This document shows positions 50,939 through 59,539 of a stretch of DNA of 64,000 bases, in pieces (the stretch's first letter is position 1; every line of letters begins with the position of its first letter). This DNA is from Pseudoflavonifractor gallinarum (GTDB lineage Bacteria > Bacillota > Clostridia > Oscillospirales > Oscillospiraceae). A program made the translations under genes and the position numbers. A model generated the notes under the pieces. It made no database searches, was not told where the DNA came from, and was given only the letters and a program-made list of their open reading frames with translations. The stretch is taken from positions 1 through 64,000 of the forward strand of contig NZ_JADCKF010000011.1 of assembly GCF_014982855.1 (NCBI RefSeq), given 5' to 3'.

Positions 50939-52150
50939 ATGGCTGGAAAACTCGGAATCTATATCCACATCCCCTTCTGCCGCAGCAAATGTGACTACTG
51001 CGACTTTTACTCCCTGGCCGGACGGGAGGGGCGGATGGACGACTATCAGAAGGCGCTGATCGCCCACATCCGGGAGACGGCCCCTCTGGCCCGAGGCCAT
51101 CAGGTCGATACCATCTATTTTGGCGGAGGCACCCCCAGCTACTACGGCGAGAAGCGCCTGCGGGAGCTGCTGGGCGAGGTCTGCCGCCGGTTTGACGTGG
51201 CCCGGGACGCCGAGGTCACCGTGGAGTGTAATCCCGACAGCGTGGAGAAGAAGATGCTCTGCCGCCTGCGCCGGGCGGGGGTCAACCGCATATCCCTGGG
51301 GGTGCAGTCCTGCTGCGACCGGGACCTGGAGGGGCTCCACCGGCCCCACACCTTTGCCCAGGCCAAGGCCGCGGTCCAGGCCGCCCGGGAGGCCAAGATC
51401 AAAAATGTGAGCCTGGATTTCATCTACGGCCTGCCCCACCAGAGCATGGAGGCCTGGAAGGAGAGCGTGGAGAGCGCCCTGGCCCTGGAGCCGGAGCACC
51501 TCTCCTGCTACGGCCTGAAGGTGGAGGAGGGGACACCCCTCTACACCCGGGTGGAGCGGGGGGAGATCCTCCCCGACGACGACATGCAGGCCGACATGTA
51601 CCTGTGGATGGTGGAGCGGCTGGCCAAGGCCGGATACAAGCAGTATGAGATCTCCAATTTCGCCCGGCCCGGCTTCCAGTCCCGGCACAACCTGAAATAC
51701 TGGATGGGACGGCCCTACATCGGCTTCGGGCCGGGGGCCCACTCCGACTTCGGAGGACGGCGCTACTCCTTCGTGCGGGACCTGGACGCCTATATCGAGG
51801 GGGTGCTCCACGGCGGGAACATCGTGGACGAGTCCGAGCTCATCCCCCAGCGGGAGCGGGGCGGGGAGTATCTGATGCTCCGACTGCGCACCACCCGGGG
51901 CATCGAGGAGTGGGAGTACCGGCGGGAGTATTTTATGAACTTCGACCCCATCGAGCAGAAGCTGGAGGAGTACGAGCGCCGGGGCTGGGCCGCCCGGCAG
52001 GACCGGCGGTGGTACTTTACGCCCCAGGGGTTCCTGGTGTCCAACCAGCTCATCGGCGCCCTGCTGGAGATCCAGGAGAAGGCGGCCCTGGACACCCTGC
52101 TTCCCCGCCTGCGCCGGAACGTCCGGGACACGGAACCGGGCCAATCCTGA
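50939..52150 (+). CDS. hemW: Radical SAM heme chaperone HemW (coproporphyrinogen oxidase-like)
   Basis: The 403-residue protein starts with the radical-SAM signature FCRSKCDYCDF and continues with DTIYFGGGTPS, GVQSCCDRDLEGLHR and EISNFARPG. These are shared by HemN and HemW. The absence of the additional N-terminal HemN residues and the genome context (no heme genes nearby) favour HemW, the heme-trafficking paralogue. Length is normal. Confidence 0.9.
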   Translation: MAGKLGIYIHIPFCRSKCDYCDFYSLAGREGRMDDYQKALIAHIRETAPLARGHQVDTIYFGGGTPSYYGEKRLRELLGEVCRRFDVARDAEVTVECNPDSVEKKMLCRLRRAGVNRISLGVQSCCDRDLEGLHRPHTFAQAKAAVQAAREAKIKNVSLDFIYGLPHQSMEAWKESVESALALEPEHLSCYGLKVEEGTPLYTRVERGEILPDDDMQADMYLWMVERLAKAGYKQYEISNFARPGFQSRHNLKYWMGRPYIGFGPGAHSDFGGRRYSFVRDLDAYIEGVLHGGNIVDESELIPQRERGGEYLMLRLRTTRGIEEWEYRREYFMNFDPIEQKLEEYERRGWAARQDRRWYFTPQGFLVSNQLIGALLEIQEKAALDTLLPRLRRNVRDTEPGQS

Positions 52151-52178
52151 GAAAATCGGGGAGAAAGACGGCTTTCGG

Positions 52179-52207
52179 TTTACAAATGAGCGGCGATGTG
52201 TTAACAT
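52179..52207 (+). promoter_or_regulatory. Promoter of the phosphodiester-glycosidase gene
   Basis: TTTACA (52179-52184), 17 bases and TAACAT (52202-52207), with a predicted start near 52214. Confidence 0.55.
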
Positions 52208-52218
52208 AACAAAGTATT

Positions 52219-52276
52219 GGCGCGCCCGGAGCGGTTTGCCCGGGCGCCTTTTCCTGGCCGGAGAGGGTCTCTCCGG
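52219..52276 (+). promoter_or_regulatory. Two leader hairpins; the first may terminate hemW transcripts
   Basis: Hairpin 1 (CGCCCGG at 52223-52229 with CCGGGCG at 52240-52246) is followed by CCTTTTCC. Hairpin 2 is CCGGAGAG (52258-52265) with CTCTCCGG (52269-52276). Both lie between the predicted promoter and the start at 52332, so they would be in that gene's leader as well as after hemW. Confidence 0.45.
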
Positions 52277-52331
52277 CTGGTGAGGAATCGGGATTGGACC
52301 GGCTGTGAACAGCCAAGGAGGTTTTTTGTAC

Positions 52332-55300
52332 ATGAGCATTTGGAGCAAGCGCGCCGCCGCCGCGGCCATGGCCCTGGTCATGGTGGGGAGTACCGCGGCC
52401 TCTGCGTCGGTGGCGCTGGGACATGACATCCACAGCGGCAGCGTGGGACTCTCTCCCGGGACGGGCGTGGACTTCCAGATCTTCTGGAGCGACACCTATT
52501 CCGACCTGCGCACCGAGAACTATCTGACCTATACCCCCAACGCCGACGTGCGGCCCACCATGGCCTACGGCAAGAGCATCACCAGCCGGGAGACCCTCAC
52601 CACCATGGCCAAGACCCTGGAGAGTCAGGGCAAACGGGTGGTCGGCGGCATCAACGGGGGCTACTACTCCTTCTCCACCGGAGCGCCCGAGGGGGTCATC
52701 ATCACCGACGGCATCCTGCGCTCCACCCCGTCGGCCGACAGCTCCCAGGGGGGCGGCTCCTGGTACTACGGCATCGGCTTCCGGGAGGACGGGACGGCCT
52801 TCATCGGCCAGCCCAAGATCGCCGTCCGGGCCAACTTCGGGGGCCAGACCTACAACATCGCCGGCGGCCTCAATAAAGTGCGCAGCGATACGGGCGGGTA
52901 TGTGCTCCTCAACAGTGATTTCGGCAGCACCACCAACAACACCAGCGCGGGCGTGGACGTGATCCTCACCCCGGTGCTGGACGGAGTGGGCGAGACCGTC
53001 ACCCGGGAGGACGGAGCGGTCCTCACCCGGCGGGAGGCCCCCGCGGTCATGAGCCGCATGACCTTCACCGTGGACCAGGTGCTGGAATCCAACTCTTCCA
53101 TCGCCATCCCCAGCGGGAAATATGTCCTGACGGTCAACAATAAGAGCGGCGAGGCGGCCACCGCCCCCCTCAAGGCCCTCAAGGCCGGGGACACGGTGGA
53201 GGTGGACTTTGCCACCAGCGACACCCGCTGGACCGAGGCGGTGGAGGCCACCGGCGCCCCCAGCCGCCTGGTGAACGCCGGACAGGTGGACTACGCCAGC
53301 TTCATCAACGACCCCAACGCCAAGACCCGCCGGGCCCGCACCGCCATCGGTCTGAAGGCAGACGGCAGCGTCGTCTTCTACACCATTGACGGGGACCAGT
53401 CCGGGTACAGCGTGGGCGCGACGCTGGAGCAGGTGGCCATGCGCCTGATCGAGCTGGGCTGCGTGGAGGCAGTGGCTCTGGACGGCGGCGGCTCCACCAC
53501 CCTGGGCGCCACCTATCCCGGCGAGAGCACCCTGGGCGTGGTGAACAAGCCCTCGGGCGGCTCCCAGCGGGCCAACAGCACCGCCATTTTCCTCACCACC
53601 ACCCTGACGGCCACCGGAGTCCTGGGCTCCTACTATGTGACCCCCAGCGACGCTATGCTCCTGGCGGGCAGCAGCATCCAGCTCTCCGCCCAGGCCCTGG
53701 ACACCGCCTACTACCCCATGAGCGACACCACACCGGTGAGCTATTTCATCCAGAATGGGGACGGACTGGTCACCACAGACGGCCTCTTTACCGCCGGCAG
53801 TGAGAGCGGCACCACCCAGGTCACCGCCAGCGGCGGCGGCGCGGAGGGAAGCGCCACCATGACGGTGGTCAAGACCCCCGACTCCATCTCCCTGAGGAAT
53901 GAGAGCAGCGGAAAGTCTGTGACCTCCCTCAATGTGGCGCCCAGAGAGCAGGTCAACCTGAAGGCCGACGCGGTCTACCGGAAGCTCTCCCTGGTCTCCC
54001 AGGACAGCAGCTACACCTGGACCTGTGATCCGGCGGTGGGCAGCGTGGACCCCAACGGCGTCTTTACCGCCGGGAGCGAGGGAGCCAGCGGCACCCTCAC
54101 CGTGAGCGCCGGCGGGAAGAGCGTGAGCATCCCCGTCAGCGTGGCCGGACACATCCTGCCCCTGGAGAACTGTGAGGGCGACCTGTCCGCCTTTGTGAGC
54201 GGCGAGACCGTCACCGCCGCCCCCGAGACCGGACTGGAGCACGTGTGCTTTGGCCGCCAGAGCGTGCGTCTGGACTATGACGCCGCCCAGAACGGCACCG
54301 CCGCCCTGAGCGTGAACCTGCCCATCACCGACGGGGAGCGCAGACTGGACCTGTGGGTCTACGGCGACGGCTCGGGCAACAGCCTGACCGCCAGCGTGAC
54401 CGTGGGCAGCGGCGAGGGAGCCGCGGTGGAGCCTGTGGTTCTCACCGGACTGGACTTCACCGGCTGGAAGAAGATCTCGGTGGAGCTGCCGCAGGGCGCT
54501 ACCGCGCTGAGCGGACTGAACATCATCTACGGCGGCGGAGCGCAGAGCCAGGGCACCATCTGGGTGGACCAGCTGACCACCGCCAACCAGCAGATGGAGG
54601 ACAATGCCGCACCCAATGTGACGGTAAAGGTCTCGGGCAGCCAGCTCACCGCCACCGTCACCGACGATGTGGATAAGACCATTTACGCCAAAAATGTGGA
54701 GGCCACCTATGACGGCACGCCCCTGGAGGTGACCTGGAACGAGAGCACCAACAGCCTGAGTGCCACCCTGCCCGCCTCGGATGGGAAGGCCCACCGGGTC
54801 ACCGTGACCGCCAGCGACGCCAGCGGCAATCTGGCCCGGGCCTCGGCAGACATCGCCCCCGACGCAGCGCATGCCAATGTCTTTACCGATATGACGGGAC
54901 ACTGGGCGGCCAAGTATGCCACCTACCTCTATGACACCGGCGTGACCTCCGGCACCGGGGCACCGGGCGAGCCCCTCACCTTTGCCCCCGACCGGAACAT
55001 CACCCGTGGCGAGTTCTTCGCCCTGGTGGCCCGCTGGCTGGACCTGGATCTGGAGCAGTACGCCGATGTGGAGCTGCCCTTTGCCGACGCCGATCAGGCG
55101 CCCGCCTGGGCCCTGGGAGAGATCAAGGCCATGTACAGCCTGGGCATCCTCAGCGGCAGCGAGAGCGGCGGAAAGCTCTACCTGAACGCCAATGCCAACA
55201 TCAGCCGTGTGGAGGTCATGACCATTCTGGGCCGGACCCAGGCCAAGGGGTATGAGGCCCCCGCCCTCACCGCGGCCGACGCGGGAGACGTGCCCGCCTG

Positions 55301-55424
55301 GGCCCTGGACTATGTCCGCATCCTGGTGGGCCAGGGCGTGGTGTCGGGATACGGCAACAAGCTCAATCCCAACCAGTCCATCACCCGCGGCGAAGTGGCC
55401 ACCATGCTCTATACCATGCGCTGA
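52332..55424 (+). CDS. SLH-anchored phosphodiester glycosidase (NAGPA-like) surface protein
   Basis: The 1030-residue secreted protein has a signal peptide (cleavage near ASASVALG) and a phosphodiester-glycosidase domain of the NAGPA family (about 45-430, with GGINGGYYSF and LDGGGSTTLG). Ig-like beta domains (about 430-840) and a C-terminal SLH triplet (about 850-1030, starting NVFTDMTGHWAAKY) follow. NAGPA-type domains cut sugar-phosphodiester bonds, so cell-wall or exopolysaccharide trimming is a likely role. AAGGAGG lies ten bases before ATG 52332. Confidence 0.88.
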   Translation: MSIWSKRAAAAAMALVMVGSTAASASVALGHDIHSGSVGLSPGTGVDFQIFWSDTYSDLRTENYLTYTPNADVRPTMAYGKSITSRETLTTMAKTLESQGKRVVGGINGGYYSFSTGAPEGVIITDGILRSTPSADSSQGGGSWYYGIGFREDGTAFIGQPKIAVRANFGGQTYNIAGGLNKVRSDTGGYVLLNSDFGSTTNNTSAGVDVILTPVLDGVGETVTREDGAVLTRREAPAVMSRMTFTVDQVLESNSSIAIPSGKYVLTVNNKSGEAATAPLKALKAGDTVEVDFATSDTRWTEAVEATGAPSRLVNAGQVDYASFINDPNAKTRRARTAIGLKADGSVVFYTIDGDQSGYSVGATLEQVAMRLIELGCVEAVALDGGGSTTLGATYPGESTLGVVNKPSGGSQRANSTAIFLTTTLTATGVLGSYYVTPSDAMLLAGSSIQLSAQALDTAYYPMSDTTPVSYFIQNGDGLVTTDGLFTAGSESGTTQVTASGGGAEGSATMTVVKTPDSISLRNESSGKSVTSLNVAPREQVNLKADAVYRKLSLVSQDSSYTWTCDPAVGSVDPNGVFTAGSEGASGTLTVSAGGKSVSIPVSVAGHILPLENCEGDLSAFVSGETVTAAPETGLEHVCFGRQSVRLDYDAAQNGTAALSVNLPITDGERRLDLWVYGDGSGNSLTASVTVGSGEGAAVEPVVLTGLDFTGWKKISVELPQGATALSGLNIIYGGGAQSQGTIWVDQLTTANQQMEDNAAPNVTVKVSGSQLTATVTDDVDKTIYAKNVEATYDGTPLEVTWNESTNSLSATLPASDGKAHRVTVTASDASGNLARASADIAPDAAHANVFTDMTGHWAAKYATYLYDTGVTSGTGAPGEPLTFAPDRNITRGEFFALVARWLDLDLEQYADVELPFADADQAPAWALGEIKAMYSLGILSGSESGGKLYLNANANISRVEVMTILGRTQAKGYEAPALTAADAGDVPAWALDYVRILVGQGVVSGYGNKLNPNQSITRGEVATMLYTMR

Positions 55425-55472
55425 GCCCTCCCGACCGGGTGGGATCAGGCCGCCAACATGAGAAGCTGAAGC

Positions 55473-55516
55473 AAAACTGCCGCTCTCCGGAACACTCCGG
55501 GGAGCGGCAGTTTTTC
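55473..55516 (+). terminator. Intrinsic terminator of the glycosidase gene
   Basis: An 18-bp stem, 55473-55490 with 55497-55514 (one wobble pair), is followed by TTTTTC. Confidence 0.88.
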
Positions 55517-55590
55517 GTGGTAAAAGAGAATATCTTACGTTTTCATAAAGAAAAGCGATGGATTCCCTTGGGTGTGTTGACGGAGCATGA

Positions 55591-56136
55591 CCGGACCTGT
55601 TACAATCGGCCCTGCTGCGCGCTGCGGCGGGAAATGCGCTCTATCACATGCTGGGCGCTTCGAAGGGGCTGTATATATCCAATAACATCTTCTTCACACT
55701 GGCGCTGGGCGTTTTGATGCTGAACATCCTGGAGCAGGGGAGGAACACCCCACACCGGGGGAAAAAGGTCCTGTGTATCGGCGGTGTGGCCGCCGTCCTG
55801 GTCCTGGGGGCCGTTCTGGCAGAGGGAGGGATCATAGTCCTGCCCTTTATGCTCACGGCCTACGTCCTGCGGGACCGGGTCGCTCTGCGCAACGGGCTGT
55901 GGCTGGCCGGCTCGGCCGTGCTGCTGGCGCTGTCCTATGTGCCCTATCCGACCCGGTTTGAGACGCTGGTCATGCTGGGATATAATTCCGATTTCCTCTT
56001 TGTTCTGGCGATTCCCTTTCTGATGCTCTATAATGGGGAGCGTGGACCCAAAACAGCGGCGTCCAAATATCTGTTTTATGGATTCTACCCGCTGCATCTC
56101 TGGGTGATCGGCCTGCTGGCGCTGGCCGTAGCCTGA
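55591..56136 (+). pseudogene. 5'-truncated TraX-family membrane protein
   Basis: The frame opens after a stop at 55588-55590. The peptide LLQSALLRAAAGNALYHMLG continues into 162 residues from ATG 55648, with four or five membrane segments and the TraX-like ending LFYGFYPLHLWVIGLLAL. TraX proteins are normally about 220-250 residues and start with a conserved KWIAMLxMLIDH-type helix, which is missing. No frame upstream supplies it. Neither ATG 55648 nor anything earlier has a ribosome site. It is best read as a remnant left by deletion of the 5' third. Confidence 0.7.
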
Positions 56137-56168
56137 GTGCACGGAGCGGAGAAAAGGAGACGTGGGGT

Positions 56169-56975
56169 ATGTATCGGCTCATCGCACTGGATATTGACGG
56201 GACCCTGATCGGTCCGGACGGCCGGGTGAGTCCCGCCAATCGGGAGGCTATCGCCCGGGCCCGGGCGGCGGGGATGAAGGTCGTGCTGTGCACCGGCCGC
56301 TCCTGGCAGGAGTCGGAGGATGTGGCCGACCAGGCCGGGTGCGACCGCGTGCTGGTCTGCCAGGGGGGCGCGGCCCTGGCCGATCTGGCTCTGCGGCGCA
56401 ACACCCGCCGGTGGGACATGCCCCGGGAGACCGGATTGGCCCTGGTGGAGCGGCTGGAGCGGGAGGAGCTGGGCCTTATGCTCTTCGCCGGGGAGGAGCT
56501 GCTGGTCAATCCCAAGGGGGATGAGATCTTCCGCACCTATCCCAGCGCCGGGTTCCACCGGTGCAAGCGGGTGGAGGGAAGCCCCGGCGCCGTCCTGGAG
56601 CGGGAGGGGCTGCCCCTGAGCAAGATCTATGCCCAGGGTGCGCCGGAGACCTTCCCGCCCCTGCTGGCGGAGCTGGGAGAGTATGCCGATGTGGAGCTGA
56701 CCTCCTCGGCGCCCTATAATTTTGAGATCGTCCCCGCCGGTGTGGACAAGGGGACCGGACTGGCCGCCCTGGCCGAAGGGCTGGGGATCGCGCTGGAGGA
56801 GTGCGCCGCCATCGGGGACAGTGACAACGACCGGGGCATGCTGACGGCGGTGGGAATGCCCATCGCCATGGGAAATGCCACCGAGGCCATCCGCGCCCTG
56901 GCGCGCCGGATCACCGCCAGCAACCGGGAAGACGGTGTGGCAAGGGCCATTGACCGCCTGCTGGAAGAAAATTGA
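56169..56975 (+). CDS. Cof-type HAD-family phosphatase
   Basis: This 268-residue class IIB HAD hydrolase has motif I LDIDGTLIG, motif II CTGRS, the catalytic Lys in DKGTGL, and motif IV GDSDNDRGML. Cof-type enzymes dephosphorylate sugar phosphates or cofactors. The substrate is unknown. It ends just before a bidirectional terminator. Confidence 0.93.
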   Translation: MYRLIALDIDGTLIGPDGRVSPANREAIARARAAGMKVVLCTGRSWQESEDVADQAGCDRVLVCQGGAALADLALRRNTRRWDMPRETGLALVERLEREELGLMLFAGEELLVNPKGDEIFRTYPSAGFHRCKRVEGSPGAVLEREGLPLSKIYAQGAPETFPPLLAELGEYADVELTSSAPYNFEIVPAGVDKGTGLAALAEGLGIALEECAAIGDSDNDRGMLTAVGMPIAMGNATEAIRALARRITASNREDGVARAIDRLLEEN

Positions 56976-56990
56976 GGAGAAAACAGAAAG

Positions 56991-57019
56991 GGCCCGGGAC
57001 GGAAAAACCGTCCCGGGCC
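56991..57019. terminator. Bidirectional intrinsic terminator
   Basis: GGCCCGGGACGG (56991-57002) pairs with CCGTCCCGGGCC (57008-57019) around AAAAA, between two convergent genes. T runs are short. Confidence 0.75.
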
Positions 57020-57025
57020 GCTTGC

Positions 57026-59278
57026 TTACGGTGCTTCCACTTCCGGCGGAGCGTCGGCCGGGCGGAGGAACCGCCGGCAGAACTCCTCCGCAGGGAGGGG
57101 GTGGGAGAAGTAATATCCCTGTACCATGTCGCAGGGATAGTGCTTGAGAAATTCCAGCTGCTCCTGGGTGGAGATCCCCTCGGCCACCGTCTTGAGGCCA
57201 AGGCGGCGGGCCAGCTGAAGGACGGCCTCCACCACAATGGCGGTGCGGGGACATTCCGGCTGGGAACGCAGCCCGTCAAAGAGGGATTTGTCCAGCTTGA
57301 TGGTGTCCACCTGGACCTGCTGGAGCATATAGAGGGTGGAGTAGCCGCTGCCGAAGTCGTCGATGGAGCACTGGAAGCCCATCTGATGCATGGCCTCCAC
57401 CACCTCGGAGAAGAAGGTGGGATTCTCCCCCATCATGGTCTCGGTGAGCTCAAACTCCAACAGGGAGGGGGGCACGCCGTAGCGCTCCTGGATGGCCTGA
57501 TAGGCGGCCAGAGTGCCCACGGCCAGGTTGGCCCGGGAGAAGTTCACCGAGATGGGCACCGGCTTCAGCCCGGCGTCCAGCCACTGGCGCAGCTGGATAC
57601 AGCTCTGCTCAAACATATACCGGTCCAGCCGGGTGATGAAACCGTTGCGCTCAAAGTACGGGATAAAGGAGTCCGGGCGGAAAAAGGCCTGCTCCCCGTC
57701 CTGCCAGCGGACCAGGGCCTCCGCCCCCACCACCCGGCGGCCGGCCAGGGAGAATTTGGGCTGGAGATAGATCTTGAAATCGCCGTTCTCCAGCGCGCGC
57801 TCCATCTGATTGCAGATGTTCTGCTCCCGCAGGCGCTGCTCCTGGTCCTCCGGACGGTACCAGGCACAGGTGGAGAGCTTGTCTGTGGAGTGCTGCCGGG
57901 CACGCTTCCGGGCCAGGTTGGCCTGGTCCAACAGATCGGAGAGGGGATGGGATGGATCGTTAACCAGACACAGACCGATGGTGAGATGGAGATAGTAGGG
58001 GGTGGGGGTGTGCTCGTTGAAGCGGTTGACATGGCGTGCCATCTCCTCCAGCCGGGCCTCCAGCGCGGCGGGAAGGTCCGCGTGAAGGAGGAGAAGGAAT
58101 TGATCCTGGGTGTCCCGGGCCACCAGCTCTCCGGGCTGGAGGCGGTCCTGGAAGGAGCGGCACAGGTGGGAGAGGACCCGGTCCCCCGCGCTCTCTCCAA
58201 AGATCCGGTTGACCAGACCAAAGGCCTGGATATCCGCGCTGACCAGGACATAGGAGGCGGGAGGGGCCTCCGGGAGGATCTTTTCCACCCGCATGGAGAA
58301 GCGCAGGGCATTGTCACCCCCGGTGACGGGATCGGAGAAGGCCAGCTGCTCCAGCAGCTGGGTATGCCGCTGCTGCGCCCGGAGGAAAAAGTACAGGAAC
58401 AGCAGGAAGGCCGCCCCCAGCAGGAAGCACAGAAGGATGCCCAGCAGCATGGCCTGGGAGAGGGAGCGGTTCATGCTCTCCAGCGGCGTACGCAGCAGCA
58501 AAAACCAGTTCCCGAACGGAAGGGGGAAGTAGGTGATGGCCGCCTCCTCCACCGTGTTGTGATAGTAAAAGATGCCCTGGCGGCCCTCGGAGAGGTCGGA
58601 GCGAAGCTGATCCAGAGAACAGTCCCGCTCGGGCACGGTGCGGGAGAGAAGGTCAAAGACATTTTCGCCACACTGCTCCGAGAGAATGATGGAGCCGTCA
58701 GACTCTACAATGGTGATGCGGTCGGACTGGTTCTGGGGGAACCAGCGGGTCACAAACCGCTGGGTGTCCCGCCAGATGAGAGCACCCAGAATGGAATTGT
58801 CGTGGCCTACGATGGGCACGGCGTACACCAGATACTCTGTTTGGTTTTCCAGGGAGAATTCCGGGCTGATCTCCAGTACTTCAGAGCCCTGGAGGGCCTG
58901 CTCCACAATGGAGTTGCCCGCCATGGAAAACGAATTGCCGTTGGTGAGGTAGAGCGTCCCGTCCGGCTCGGCCAGCGCCAGCTTGTCCAGGGTCTGCCCA
59001 CCGGCCAGATTGCGCAGGTGGGTCAGCCGATTCTCCCGATCGGGCAGGTTGGCGCAGGTCTCGGCCGCCAGGTTCAGGTTATAAAAATCCTCTTCGACCC
59101 GGCTGGTCACCGTGAGAACGGCGTTCTTCGCATTTTCCAGGAGATACTGGTCGGTATCCGAGCGCATCAGGTGGAGTACACGCAGCGTATAGGCCGTAGC
59201 ACATCCGATCACGGCCAGACAGACCAGCACCAGCGCGGCAGCGGTCCAGGTCCGGGATTTGTCGGAAATATCCTTCAT
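57026..59278 (-). CDS. Membrane c-di-GMP phosphodiesterase (EAL) with degenerate GGDEF domain
   Basis: The 750-residue protein has membrane helices at about 12-32 and 278-300 around an external sensor domain of the Cache type. A GGDEF-fold domain (about 310-475) has its active motif replaced by RDTQDQF (about 388-394). A full EAL domain (about 490-740) follows, with GAEALVRW, NFSRANL, ELTETMM, IDDFGSGYS, KLDKSLF and TVAEGIS. The EAL residues for metal and catalysis are present, so it should hydrolyse c-di-GMP, with the dead GGDEF acting as regulator. Start 59278 follows AGGAGG. Confidence 0.92.
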   Translation of the reverse strand: MKDISDKSRTWTAAALVLVCLAVIGCATAYTLRVLHLMRSDTDQYLLENAKNAVLTVTSRVEEDFYNLNLAAETCANLPDRENRLTHLRNLAGGQTLDKLALAEPDGTLYLTNGNSFSMAGNSIVEQALQGSEVLEISPEFSLENQTEYLVYAVPIVGHDNSILGALIWRDTQRFVTRWFPQNQSDRITIVESDGSIILSEQCGENVFDLLSRTVPERDCSLDQLRSDLSEGRQGIFYYHNTVEEAAITYFPLPFGNWFLLLRTPLESMNRSLSQAMLLGILLCFLLGAAFLLFLYFFLRAQQRHTQLLEQLAFSDPVTGGDNALRFSMRVEKILPEAPPASYVLVSADIQAFGLVNRIFGESAGDRVLSHLCRSFQDRLQPGELVARDTQDQFLLLLHADLPAALEARLEEMARHVNRFNEHTPTPYYLHLTIGLCLVNDPSHPLSDLLDQANLARKRARQHSTDKLSTCAWYRPEDQEQRLREQNICNQMERALENGDFKIYLQPKFSLAGRRVVGAEALVRWQDGEQAFFRPDSFIPYFERNGFITRLDRYMFEQSCIQLRQWLDAGLKPVPISVNFSRANLAVGTLAAYQAIQERYGVPPSLLEFELTETMMGENPTFFSEVVEAMHQMGFQCSIDDFGSGYSTLYMLQQVQVDTIKLDKSLFDGLRSQPECPRTAIVVEAVLQLARRLGLKTVAEGISTQEQLEFLKHYPCDMVQGYYFSHPLPAEEFCRRFLRPADAPPEVEAP

Positions 59279-59345
59279 ATACAGCCTCCTGATCCATAGG
59301 ATGAGGTGGTTTTTTTGCACCGCAAAGTGGTTACATATGCATTTT

Positions 59346-59375
59346 ATTTTATCACAGGAAGATAGGCGGCCGCAA
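59346..59375 (-). promoter_or_regulatory. Probable promoter of the EAL gene
   Basis: On the minus strand TTGCGG (59375-59370), 18 bases and TAAAAT (59351-59346). Confidence 0.5.
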
Positions 59376-59429
59376 CCGTGTATTTTCCGGTCGAAGGAGC
59401 GGCCTTTTGGACAAAATGACCCGGGCAGG

Positions 59430-59458
59430 TTGCTTTTTATATGGAGAGCGGATATAAT
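59430..59458 (+). promoter_or_regulatory. Promoter of the SLH protein gene
   Basis: TTGCTT (59430-59435), 17 bases and a perfect TATAAT (59453-59458), about 80 bases before the start. Confidence 0.7.
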
Positions 59459-59539
59459 TTGAAATAAGTGGAACTTTCCCTGCTGAAATGCGTCTGATGA
59501 TTGGAAACATCCCAACGTCATTTTCCGGAGGTGTATGGA

